A stretch of 64,000 bases of DNA from Ceratodon purpureus. Lineage: Eukaryota > Streptophyta > Bryopsida > Pseudoditrichales > Ditrichaceae. Of the stretch, positions 55,330 to 64,000 are shown in pieces. The translations under genes were made by a program, and so were the position numbers. The stretch covers positions 90,192,893 to 90,256,892 of the forward strand of contig CM026426.1 in the NCBI GenBank assembly GCA_014871385.1. The letters run 5' to 3'. Below the pieces are notes generated by a model. It had not been told where the DNA came from. It was given only the letters and a program-made list of their open reading frames with translations, and made no database searches. The first letter of the stretch is position 1. Each line of letters opens with the position of its first letter.

Positions 55330-55760
55330 CGTTGAAATTCGAGGTGATGAGCGGAAATTGATCTCAAAAATGTTCTGTCGGATTTTTCTTTAAATCTGAG
55401 GACGTTCGGATTCCAAGGGGATGTGCCAATATTTCTCGCAAAAATGCTCTGTCGGATTCTTATGGTAAATTTCGGACGTTCAATTTCTGAGGGGATGTGC
55501 CCATTGAGCTCGCAAAAATGATCTCTCGGATTTTTGTAAGAAATTTTGGACGTTCTATTTCCGAGGGGATGTGCCCATTGAGCTCGCGAAAATGATCTGT
55601 CGGATTTTTGTAAGAAATTTCGGACGTTCAATTTCCGAGGGGATGTGCCCATTGAGCTCGCAGAAATGATCTGTCGGATTTTTATGAGAAATTTCGGACG
55701 TTCAAATTCCGAGGGGATGTGCCCATTGAGCTCGCGGAAATTTTCTAATAAATCCGACAG
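55330..55760. repeat. ~74-bp tandem repeats, plus polarity, in an intron of copy 3
   Basis: At least five units, with the core CTGTCGGATTT starting near 55375, 55449, 55524 (variant), 55598 and 55672, each followed by TTTCGGACGTTC and GAGGGGATGTGCCCATTGAG. Units are well conserved, so this block is fairly young. Confidence 0.9.
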
Positions 55761-56720
55761 ATCGATTTGTAACACTCATGGTAGCAAGGTACCACAGAGA
55801 TTTTACATACATTTTGATGATTTGGATCAAAAATTTGCTCTTTGATGTGTTTTTTGGATAATTTAAAGGAAAATGTGCCTCAAAATGCGTAAAATACCTA
55901 AGTACCCTGGAATGTTTGAGTCGAGAAATCATCTTTAGAATCCGACAGATGGTTTTTCTGTGTCCATTGACCTAGGTACTCTGGGAAACTAGTCACAAGA
56001 AATTATCTCTGAAATCCGAGAGATGATTTTCGTGTGTCAATCATCTCAAGGTACCTTGTCAAGTTGGTGATAGCAAACCAGTTTAGAAATCCGACAGATG
56101 ATTTTATTGTTTCCATTTACCTGGGTACTGTGGAATGTTTGTCCGAAGAAATAATCTCTAAAATGCGTCAGATGATTTTAATGTGCCGATTACCGCAGGG
56201 TACTCTATCAAGTTGGAGAATTTAGATTAGCTCTGAAATCCGACAGATGGTTTTGATTGTGTCAAATTACCTTGGTACTATGAAAAGTAAGACAGTAGAA
56301 ATAATCTCTGAAATTAGACAGTTGAATTCAATGTGGCCAATTCCTCAAGGTACGTCGGGAAATTAGATATCGTAAACAATCTAAAATCTATGACAGATGG
56401 TTTATTTGTGTCAATCTACCTAGATACCTTGGAAACTTAGCCACATGAAATAATCTCAGAAATTCGACAGACGATTTTGATGTGTTGATTTCCGCAAGGT
56501 ACCTTGTCATGTTGGACATCTAAAATCATCTCTAAAATCCGACAGAGAATAATTTTGTGTTCTCCTACCTAGATATTGTGGACTATAAGACACAAGAAAT
56601 ATTCTCTGAAATCCGAGAGATGATTTCTATGTGTCGATTACCCCAAAGTACCTCGAAAACTTGGCATTGAGAAATCATCCGTCATATCCGATAGATGAAA
56701 TCTATACCGTAATCTTTACA
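55761..56720. repeat. ~75-bp degenerate repeats, opposite polarity, in the same intron
   Basis: The complement of the same core, AAATCCGACAGATG, recurs near 55750, 55941, 56015, 56091, 56165, 56240, 56314, 56388, 56463, 56538, 56611 and 56688, a step of 74-77 bp. Each unit also has a GGTAC-type motif (CAAGGTACCTTGTC, CCTGGGTACTGTGG). The rest of each unit has diverged. Confidence 0.85.
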
Positions 56721-59416
56721 TGGTACTGTGTGCATTTGTATGACAGTTCTACTGTTGGATTCTTTAGCGGTTTTTTAACACACTTTTTTTGGAAGAAAAT
56801 GATGATTTTACATAGATAGTTAATGCACTTTTATGAGGAAATATGGTATTTGATGCAATGATGTCTCTCGGATTCTAATCTTCACTAGTCTGATTACTTG
56901 GGATGCTGTTGATTTTCAGATCAAAAGACATTATGATCGGCACCAAACCAAGGTTGAGATGACCATCGATAAGCTCCAGGCAATTGCAACAGCTGAGGTG
57001 ACGGCCAAAACGAAAGCGAAATGGCTGAGGTGGTGGAATGGGTCGGCGAGTTCAAGGAAAACATTGAAGTTTCCATCAGCACCTTGCTCAATTGAAGTGC
57101 TCAACCCTGGACTACAAAAGCTGCATTTTGGGCAAACGTAAGTGTATTTCATTATCTCTAGAACTCTGGGTTGTTACATTGTTTCGAGGTTATAGTCGAT
57201 GGCGTCCTTTTTAGTTATTTTTGTCTCACTCTTAAGTTGATGGTTTTGTATCAGTTGTAAGACGAAGTAGTGAAAGAGTGCCTCAACTGGTTGGCAACCA
57301 GTTCCGATTCAGAGGAAGACGTCAACTTGAAGCACACTCCTATGGCCGAGTACATCGAGAAGTGGCGTGTGCTTCTATGGGAGAAGGTATACTTGTCGTT
57401 CTTCACTGGAGCTAATGTGTATTCGAAGTCCCAACCATTCAATTCCCAACCAGGGATTGACATGGCTTGGAAGCGATGTCTGTATCGGTACTTTAAGCGG
57501 GAGCTCATCCCAGCTATTGTAGTAAAGAGTATACCACCTCCATGGTTCAGCTCGACGGAGACATCGAATTCGGAGTTCATCTTCACAACCAACCAGCGAA
57601 AGATGTTCAATTTGAACCATCTGATTGAGTGCTGCTGGTATATCGAGTGCCCAAAGTCATTTGTAACTGCTCAAGAGAAGGCTGTAAGGGAGATGTTTAC
57701 CAAGAGGAGAGATGGGGCTGACGACACCCATGATATTTCAGAGGAAGCTCTTCCTGCTCAGGATGCTGAGCCAGAACAGGATACATAGGTTGTTTCGACA
57801 TCCACTGATGCTGGGGACGCGAACACGAAGAAACGGAAGAGGGGGGCGAAGTCGGCATCGAAGGAGTCCCACGAGGAACCAGTGATGAAGAGGAGTAGAG
57901 GGAAGAAGTCCGAACCCGCGACAGTTGAGCCGAATGGTGCGGAGAACGGGACATTCTCTCCCAAGATTGGACATGCTGAGAAGCCAGACGTCAGCGCACC
58001 TCAAGCAAGATGCCGTGTTCATGAGTTGATTCTGAATGAATCAATAACTGAGTGGCAAAAGGCAAAGCCTAGAATGAGGTTGAAAAGCATGCCAAAGGCA
58101 TTCAACGATATGGTCCAGTGGATTCGGAGCGTCACCCCGCAACGGGTTCGGATGAAGGACAGGAAGAGTGTTCGGGGGGGTGGATTGGCAGATCTCATTA
58201 TCATTGATATTCCGGAGGGTCTACCGGTCCCAGGTATATCCGATGAGGACGAGATTCCAGATTGGAACAGCAGAAGCGACAATTACCTTGCAGCCGTCTT
58301 TGGCTTTGTTAAACTCGTTCTGCAAGACCAGGGGTGTGTGATCATTATCCATCCGGATGACAATGGCAAAATTGAGGACGAGATTCGTGATTTTCATCAA
58401 GTGGTTGAATTGAAGACTGAGAGGTCGTGGACAGGCATCAATAGATTGCTTTTTGGCAGCGCAAAAATAAGCGGCATGACAACATGCTTTTTTAAGGTGC
58501 AACTTCTCACATTATCCTCGAATACCAGCTTTGAATTCAGACCGACACCCGAGGATTACAAGGAAAAGAGCATCGACATCGTTGACCGTGATGTCATCCT
58601 CAACTGGGTAACGTTGGAGCAACAGACGATGCGCAAGGAGGTGCCATGGCGAGGAGCGAGGTAGAAAGACGTGCTGTTCATCGAGAGTTTAATCAGAGCC
58701 ACCACCGATCCCGGTGACGTCGTCGTCGACATCGGCGCCGGAACGGGTAAGTCTCATCGTTTTTGCACATGCATGGTAACTTTCAACAGGGCCATTATTA
58801 CAAAATTTGAAACTATTATAATCTAACAAAGAGACACTCCATTGTATCAGGTGCGTCAATCAAAGCTTGCCGGCAGTCAGGACGGAACATAGTCGCGCTT
58901 GAGGATGATCACGAGCTGTATACAGAAGTTCTTAAGAAGATGGCCCTCCCGCCACTGCCTCTACCAAAGGCGGATGCATCTCATGTACCGATGAAGCCAA
59001 TGATCGAAAAAGACGTGGTGGCCACTCCTAAGCCGGTGAATAAATTCATCGCCATGATGACCGAGGATAGCGACGTCGAGTAAGTGAGTATTCCAATAAA
59101 CATTTTCCAAATGAGACATTCTAAATAGACATGGTGTTTTGTGCAATATGGATATGTTTTTTGATACGGTTGTAATTGCAGACCGCTAAGTCCGCGTTCT
59201 GGGGGGATAATTAACGAGTGCATCAAGAAGATTGCACTATCACCTGATATGCTACGGCTTCCAGAGTATGCCGAGCTAGGGGCTCAATTTCATGCTAATG
59301 TGGAGTCTCCTACATTGAAGAAATTTACGCGTAGAAAATACGATGGTCGAGTCATAAACTTTGTGGATATTGAAGCCGAAGTTGTTTCTCATAGCATTTT
59401 AGTTGATCCGGAGTGA

Positions 59417-60858
59417 TCGTAGTTTTACATGTAAATGAATTTTTGGATTTCCAGTTATTCCTTATGTACTACGGATTTTCAATTATACAGTTTTTCATTT
59501 CAACAATACGGCCTATTTTATTAATATACTTAATAGCTACAAATTTGAATGAACTCTGTCCTACATTGCAATGATTAGATACTTCTTTATTAAATTGTCT
59601 TTATTCTTTCCAAATTGATTCCAGCAATGAAATAGCTGACTCAATTTTATTTGTTTTTATGCTAATATGTTGTTTTGTTATTTATTTTTGGGACACTATA
59701 TCTTATTTTTCTGATAATCTGTTTCTATTATCTCTTGCATTTTCAACCAATTGTAACATGTCGATTCTACGCCCATAACCGCAAGTCGATATCCTATTGC
59801 CGAGCCACACCTACCACCGACCCCGGTGGTTTTCTCGGTGCTCAAAAATCCTGTGTCGGATCCGTCAGTTGCTTTCGGCTTCGTTCAAGAACCGCCGGGG
59901 TCGATCACCCGCTTCGTTGCTTGCCCTATCTAGTGCTTGGTTTGGCACATGGTTTTTCCTGCGCGGTTCGGCACATGGTTTCTATTGCAATTGATCTTAC
60001 AATATTTTGCTCCTCATCCGATCAATCTCTCATTCTTTTATCCGTTTCACTTTTATATAATTTCTTCTTTTATTATCAAAGGTAGCCATTCATAAACAGA
60101 ATCCATTTGATTATAAATTTCAAATCTATTGAATTCATTAATTGAACCTTATAATCATTCAATCAATGATGCTTTATATTTCTGATTCAACCTTGCCATC
60201 CTTCTAATATGCATTTTTCTTCTATTCAATAAACCCTGCATTTGTGCATTCTCCTTCTGTTTTTATCAGTCCTTTTTGGATATCTTTTTTTTCTGACTCA
60301 CCTTTATCATTCTTTCTTACATTCATTCTCTTAATTGCTTAATCGTCAAATGAATTTATCTCTCATCATTTTAATGTCCTTTCATCTTTATACCATTTAT
60401 ATCGTTCATTCTTCGATGCCTATATGATTCATGTTATAATGTTTCAAATCTTGTATCATGTTTCAAGTCTTGGTATTAGATGCTTTATGTTTGCTTTAAT
60501 CGGTCTTTTATTCAAATTTTCTTCAATGCAAGGACATACTTAACTACTTTAATAAACAGGGTGCACCGTAGTGCAAATTTACCCATATAACTCAAATGCA
60601 AGAATCTGATAACTCAGAGAATGGATATCATATAAATAGATGAAATTCCTTTGTACGCATGTTTTCTTGTATTTCATTCCAAACTCTATGTACTTCATTC
60701 CAAACAACAGAGGACTTATTGTACATCGCCTCCAATGTGCTGAACACATTGTGCTAATACAACAGCTGAAAATAACCAATACATTACAACAACTGCACAA
60801 CCCAAGCACCGAGACTAATGTCAAAATACTCCTTCTGGATGGCCTCTGATTCGCGACA
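59417..60858. other. AT-rich spacer, no gene recognised
   Basis: Strongly AT-rich with many TTTC/TTTA runs. Frames of up to 136 codons (59675-60085) have no motif. A short GC-richer island at 59800-59900 is similar to 49320-49400. Confidence 0.5.
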
Positions 60859-61266
60859 CTAACATACTTCTTCATCAGGGATGAGCCTGAGCCCAGTAAC
60901 AACCTCAAATATATCTCGTGGGGGAACACAACCAGGCAAAATTAGAATCTCGAAGACCTCCTCCATCATACTCATATACTATTCTGGGCCATTGGAGATG
61001 TCTACTGTCTTCGTAAGATCTGCCATCGCCATTCGAAGCTCGGTGCGCTTGTGCTCCACGAGAATTGACTCAAGTCTTCGGACCTCCTGGTTAACCCTTA
61101 CGTCCTCACAATCGCACCCATATTCTCGGGAAAGATTTTGAACCGACCCATCTGCTGAGAAATCTACTGAAGCTAGGTACAAAGAGGCCTTGGCGATCTG
61201 GCGCTTAAATCGTCGAATAAGTTCAACCCGACGGAGCTCAGATCGTCGTGACAAGGCCGTCGACAT
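60859..61266 (-). pseudogene. Small helical ORF with one internal stop
   Basis: ATG at 61266 (MSTALSRRSELRRVELIRRF), 95 codons of charged, probably coiled-coil sequence (VNQEVRRLESILVEHKRTEL), then TAG near 60978. The same frame continues YMSMMEEVFEILILPGCVPP and GLRLIPDEE to a second TAG at 60859. No family recognised. It may be cargo of element D. Confidence 0.4.
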
Positions 61267-61389
61267 CCTAACATAGATTGCCTGGCAATTACGTACTTTT
61301 CAATAACTAACTTCTAATCTCAGCATGATACCCGAAAGCACTCGCGCATTAAACCGCCGCCAAACCCGTAATCGACCTTTTTAATACCT

Positions 61390-61582
61390 CCACTCTCGGA
61401 CCTGACCCTGATCCTCACCCTGATCCCCACGCTAACGTCACCCTCATCCCCGCGTCGCCCCCGCCCTCGCACTCGCACTCGCCCTCGCCTTCACCCTCAC
61501 CCTCACCCTCACCCCCACCCTCACCTTCACCCTGACCCTCACCTCTTCCTCACCCTTACCCTCACCCTCACCGCCACCGTCT

Positions 61583-61613
<31 letters not shown>

Positions 61614-61760
61614 CGCCACCCTCACCCGAACCTGAACCCAAACCCGAACCCGAACCCGAGACCGTCACCCTCACCCAAGACCCTCACCCTCACCCGAGAC
61701 CCGCACCCGAACCCGAGACCCTCACCCAATACCCTCTCATGAGACCCTCACTGGAGACCC
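61390..61760. repeat. CCCTCA-type microsatellite
   Basis: Imperfect hexamer runs of CCCTCA with ACCCGA and CCCGAG variants. Both strands show open frames of low complexity (one of 76 codons), which are artefacts of the repeat. The unit is one base away from plant telomere-type repeats but does not match them. Confidence 0.9.
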
Positions 61761-62094
61761 TGGTGGCCTTCGCCTTTGGCGAAATCCATCTGTCGGATTT
61801 TACAAGTGTCTATGGCCCGTTGCCAATACCGCCGGGGTTAGCACCGCCAACCGAGCGTCCGCAGCCGTTGTCACTTGCCCTGACCTAGAATCCGCCGCCG
61901 CCAGCGCCGCCATTCTATCCGTTGACCTAGCCGCCGCCAGAGCCACCATTTCTGGCCGTCAAGCGACCTATTTAAGCATCATATGTTTCCATTGATCTTC
62001 ATCTTCTCTTCGAACTCCTAAGGTGCGTTTCTTCATCTTCTCTTCGATCTCCTGAGATGCGTTCCTAAGATCCTTCTTTTGGATTCTTCATTTG

Positions 62095-62480
62095 GACTTG
62101 TGAGGGCGGGCCGAATGGGGTGAGAGTTGATAGAGGGGATGAAGAATAAGAGGAGAGGTGGGTGAGGGGTGAGGGCAGGCCGAATGGGGTGAGAGTTGAT
62201 AGAGGGGGTGAAGAATGAGAGGGGAGGTGGGTGAGGGGTGAGGGCAGGCCGAAAGGGGTAAGAATTGAGGGCGGGCCGAATGGGTTGAGAGTTGATAAAG
62301 GAGAGGAGGGTGAGGGGTGAGGGCGGGCCGAATGGGGTGAGAGTTGATAGATGAGAGGTGGGTGAGGGGTGAGGGCGGGCCGAATGGGGTGAGAGTTGAT
62401 AGAGGGGGTGAAGAATGAGAGGGGAGGTGGGTGAGGAATGAGTGCGAACCGAATGGGGATAGGAGGGGATAGAAGGGGTG
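62095..62480. repeat. Minisatellite
   Basis: About six imperfect units with GGTGAGGGCGGGCCGAATGG and GGTGAGAGTTGATAGAGG blocks, of varying length (about 50-75 bp). The 155-codon frame on the minus strand (62500-62033) is a by-product. Confidence 0.85.
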
Positions 62481-62770
62481 CGGCTGATTTTCTTTAACAA
62501 GGTTTCTTTAGTCTGTGAAATGTGATTGTTGCAACTTTTTCTCTCATAGTGCTAACGTGTCTAACTTGGTGGCTGACAGTGGTGTTTCAGGCGTTTTCCA
62601 AACTTGTAGCGTTGCATCATCATTACCGTTCGATCAGTGAAGGTAAATAGTGATATCATATTACACTCAATCACCTATTGCTTATTTTCATATTCTCGGC
62701 ATTGCTTAGTATTCATTCTATCGTTGTTCTTTAGTTATGCTAACAAAGATATGTCATTTGCTCTTGTCAG

Positions 62771-63301
62771 ATGGCACATTTCCCTTCCACCGACGAGGAG
62801 CCTTGCAAGACGTGCTTAGCAGGGACTGCTTGCACCTGCTCCGCAACTCCAATCCCTTTCCCTAGCTCTGTGGAGGTCTGCAAGACATGCCCTTTTCCCG
62901 GTGCTTGCACCTGTCCGAGATTATCAAGTCCACCTGTGCTCAAGATCCCGGTCCCGAGGAGTTTGTTTCCGATGCCATCCGAGGAGCGCCTTGACCAGTG
63001 TGGTGACTCTCTCCCTGCAACCAAAGACACTATGCACGTGATGTGTGTGCAAGGTCACGGGCGCTCAATTTGTTTCGAGGTGAAAAGTTCTGAGGATGGT
63101 CTCCCCGAGTGGGTCCAGAAGTGGATGGATGATGTTGCAGGTGGCGGCGACGGGCGTGATTACTACCCGAATGGCTATGTATCTGAGGATGAGGACTCCG
63201 ATTATCTTGAGTACGCGGGAGAGTGTGTTTACGACGAGGTAGATAGTCCTGAAATCCCTCTCGTACTATTAAGCGACGAAGACGAAGATTCAGATAAGTA
63301 G
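62771..63301 (+). CDS. Cysteine-motif small acidic protein, unknown
   Basis: ATG (MAHFPSTDEEPCKTC) to TAG, 176 codons. The N-terminus has two copies of a C-x2-C-x5-C-x-C motif (CKTCLAGTACTC and CKTCPFPGACTC), which could bind metal. The C-terminal half is strongly acidic (GYVSEDEDSDYLEYAGE and a DEDEDSDK end). The ATG directly follows TTGTCAG, which could be a splice acceptor. No family was recognised. It lies 3.4 kb downstream of methyltransferase copy 3. Confidence 0.5.
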   Translation: MAHFPSTDEEPCKTCLAGTACTCSATPIPFPSSVEVCKTCPFPGACTCPRLSSPPVLKIPVPRSLFPMPSEERLDQCGDSLPATKDTMHVMCVQGHGRSICFEVKSSEDGLPEWVQKWMDDVAGGGDGRDYYPNGYVSEDEDSDYLEYAGECVYDEVDSPEIPLVLLSDEDEDSDK

Positions 63302-64000
63302 ATTTGTGCTTCTGTAGCTGTAGGTGTTCTATGCAGCGACCTATATTCTCGGCTCTCTAGGATGATGCTTCTGTATAACCAGTGGATCCCTTTAAACAGT
63401 GGATTTTTGTAAAAACAAGATATCGGCTTGTATAATATATTTGCATACTTTTTAAACAAGCACAATTATCTTTGACTGACGATCAACATTTTCCTTTAAT
63501 CAGCATCATGCATTTATCCTTAACCCCTAAGAGCAAAAGCGGACGAAAAGTGTCCGCAACCAAATTTAGAATCTGCGCTGCGATCGCAGATGGGTTCGGA
63601 TGAGTGTACGCAGTGCAGGAAAGTTCTTCAGCTTGGGGTTTTCAATAGTGGAGTACAGTCTGCGACGGGATCGAGGTTGCAGCACTACATAGAATCGCAC
63701 TGAATCAAGTATGGGCAAATAAGCGCCTGTTGTAGCGTATAATTGAGCTTAAGCGTATAATTGAGCTTAACAAATGTTGATGTTTTACGTGACTGACTCT
63801 TGCTCCCCGTATTCTGTAATACAATGGCATTCCCTTGTGTTTTGCTGTGGAATATCGACCAATAATAGAAAATTTAGAAAATGTAGTCAATACACTTCTT
63901 TTAACAGTTTTTAAATACGAGAAAAAACTGCTACTAAGTGCTATGTGCTTGATAAGTTCTGGATATCTTTGTATCAAGTAACTGCTATGCAGAACCAGTT
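63302..64000. other. No gene recognised; contains an 18-bp tandem duplication
   Basis: AGCGTATAATTGAGCTTA is present twice in tandem (63734-63751 and 63752-63769). Otherwise AT-rich with nothing assignable. Confidence 0.6.

Larger units (their letters stand above)
46364..59416. mobile_element. Element D: diverged MULE with methyltransferase copy 3 (right end not found)
   Basis: A left terminus (GGCGAGCAGTGAGCAGTGAG, then subterminal CCTATGACCGTGGAAATTTG) starts near 46364. Then come a possible accessory ORF (46637-47137), a MITE, an orphan ORF (minus), the transposase (minus, 53464-49932) and methyltransferase copy 3 (plus, 53681-59416), head to head with 216 bp between starts. The order equals that of element A and is the mirror image of C. 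Proteins are clearly related to those of C but much more diverged. No inverted counterpart of the terminus was found up to 64000, so the end given is that of the last recognised gene. The ORFs at 60859 and 62771 may also belong to it. Confidence 0.7.
53681..59416 (+). pseudogene. ParB-like/DNA methyltransferase-like gene, copy 3
   Basis: Exons: 53681-54693, 54810-55005, 55091-55282, 56920-57137, about 57255-58746, 58851-59079 and 59182-59416. The N-terminus is acidic with an 8-residue repeat (GSREQQED). The ParB/Srx-like domain is in exon 1 (IPLCRLIPCDFVRP, MFYVFDGNHRTRAW). Motif-IV-like DLIIIDIPEGLPVP and motif I VVVDIGAGTG / NIVALEDD follow in the order of beta-class amino methyltransferases. 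TAGs at 57787 and 58662 interrupt the large exon, and the junction into 57255 does not keep frame. The large exon lacks introns that copies 1 and 2 have there (after TYR in copy 2, before the DLII exon, and after the LGL/AKL region). The 1.6-kb intron 55283-56919 is filled with short-period repeats. It is head to head with the transposase. Confidence 0.78.

Noticed and set aside
57787-58664. Alternative genetic code with TAG as a sense codon
   Set aside because: TAGs in these genes align with different residues (W, F, E, Q) in better copies, and TAA and TGA interruptions also occur, so decay explains them better.
61444-61674. 76-codon Gly/Glu/Arg/Val frame
   Set aside because: Translation of the CCCTCA microsatellite.
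61390-61760. Interstitial telomere
   Set aside because: The units are CCCTCA/CCCGAA-like and irregular; neither the plant CCCTAAA nor other common telomere repeats are present in tandem.
62033-62500. 155-codon minus-strand frame over the minisatellite
   Set aside because: Low-complexity translation of a tandem repeat (SPHSARPHPSP-type); no flanking gene structure.

Overview
The window looks like nuclear DNA of a plant-lineage eukaryote, probably a bryophyte or charophyte-grade streptophyte. Reasons: coding regions are split by GT-AG introns; a plant-type PIF/Harbinger relic, Mutator-like (MULE) transposases with SWIM zinc fingers, a hAT-type MITE and an LRR fragment are present; telobox-like TTAGGGTTTA motifs occur upstream of a gene. 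I cannot name the species. There is no rRNA, no convincing tRNA, no CRISPR and no prokaryotic operon.

The dominant structure is a family of large DNA transposons (called A, B, C and D here), present in four versions. Each carries, head to head, (i) a MULE-type transposase of about 1,150-1,200 residues and (ii) a multi-exon gene joining a ParB/sulfiredoxin-like domain to a beta-class N4/N6-amino DNA methyltransferase-like domain. A small acidic accessory gene lies between the transposase and the nearer terminus. The termini are built of degenerate GAGCGG/GAGAGCGG arrays. Element C (27965-42623) is complete: inverted ends, a perfect 10-bp target duplication AGCCTCCTAC, an uninterrupted methyltransferase gene and a transposase with two in-frame stops. 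It sits inside an exon of a RING-finger gene (26625-27964, continued at 42624-45974). A (6727-12717) is the transposase half of a close relative of C in inverted orientation, with many stops. B (12718-about 26390) has the left terminus, a decayed methyltransferase gene and only the N-terminal third of the transposase. D (about 46364 to at least 59416) is a more diverged version in A's orientation; its right terminus was not found.

Layout: 1-6726 host-like DNA with an F-box-like fragment (1846-2265) and a PIF/Harbinger relic (about 3960-4760). 6727-12717 element A. 12718-26390 element B with a second F-box-like fragment, an intact orphan ORF (14448-15479), a coiled-coil/RING gene (15927-17383), methyltransferase copy 1 and transposase remnant. 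26400-46356 a RING gene interrupted by element C, then an LRR fragment. 46364-59416+ element D with a 252-bp hAT-type MITE, an orphan ORF, transposase and methyltransferase copy 3. 59417-64000 AT-rich spacer, two small ORFs, a CCCTCA-type microsatellite and a minisatellite.

The most unusual signals are the ParB-methyltransferase cargo itself; the shared replacement of its catalytic (D/N/S)PP(Y/F/W) motif by DIPE/EFPD; and introns of two of the methyltransferase genes filled with regularly spaced sites. In copy 1 these are a perfect palindrome (core ACTGCCGTTAACGGCAGT) every ~103-105 bp, in one intron with unrelated spacers. In copy 3 it is an ATCTGTCGGATT core every ~75 bp, in two blocks of opposite polarity. 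Because ParB proteins bind palindromic parS sites, a site-array/ParB link is a testable idea, but it is inference.
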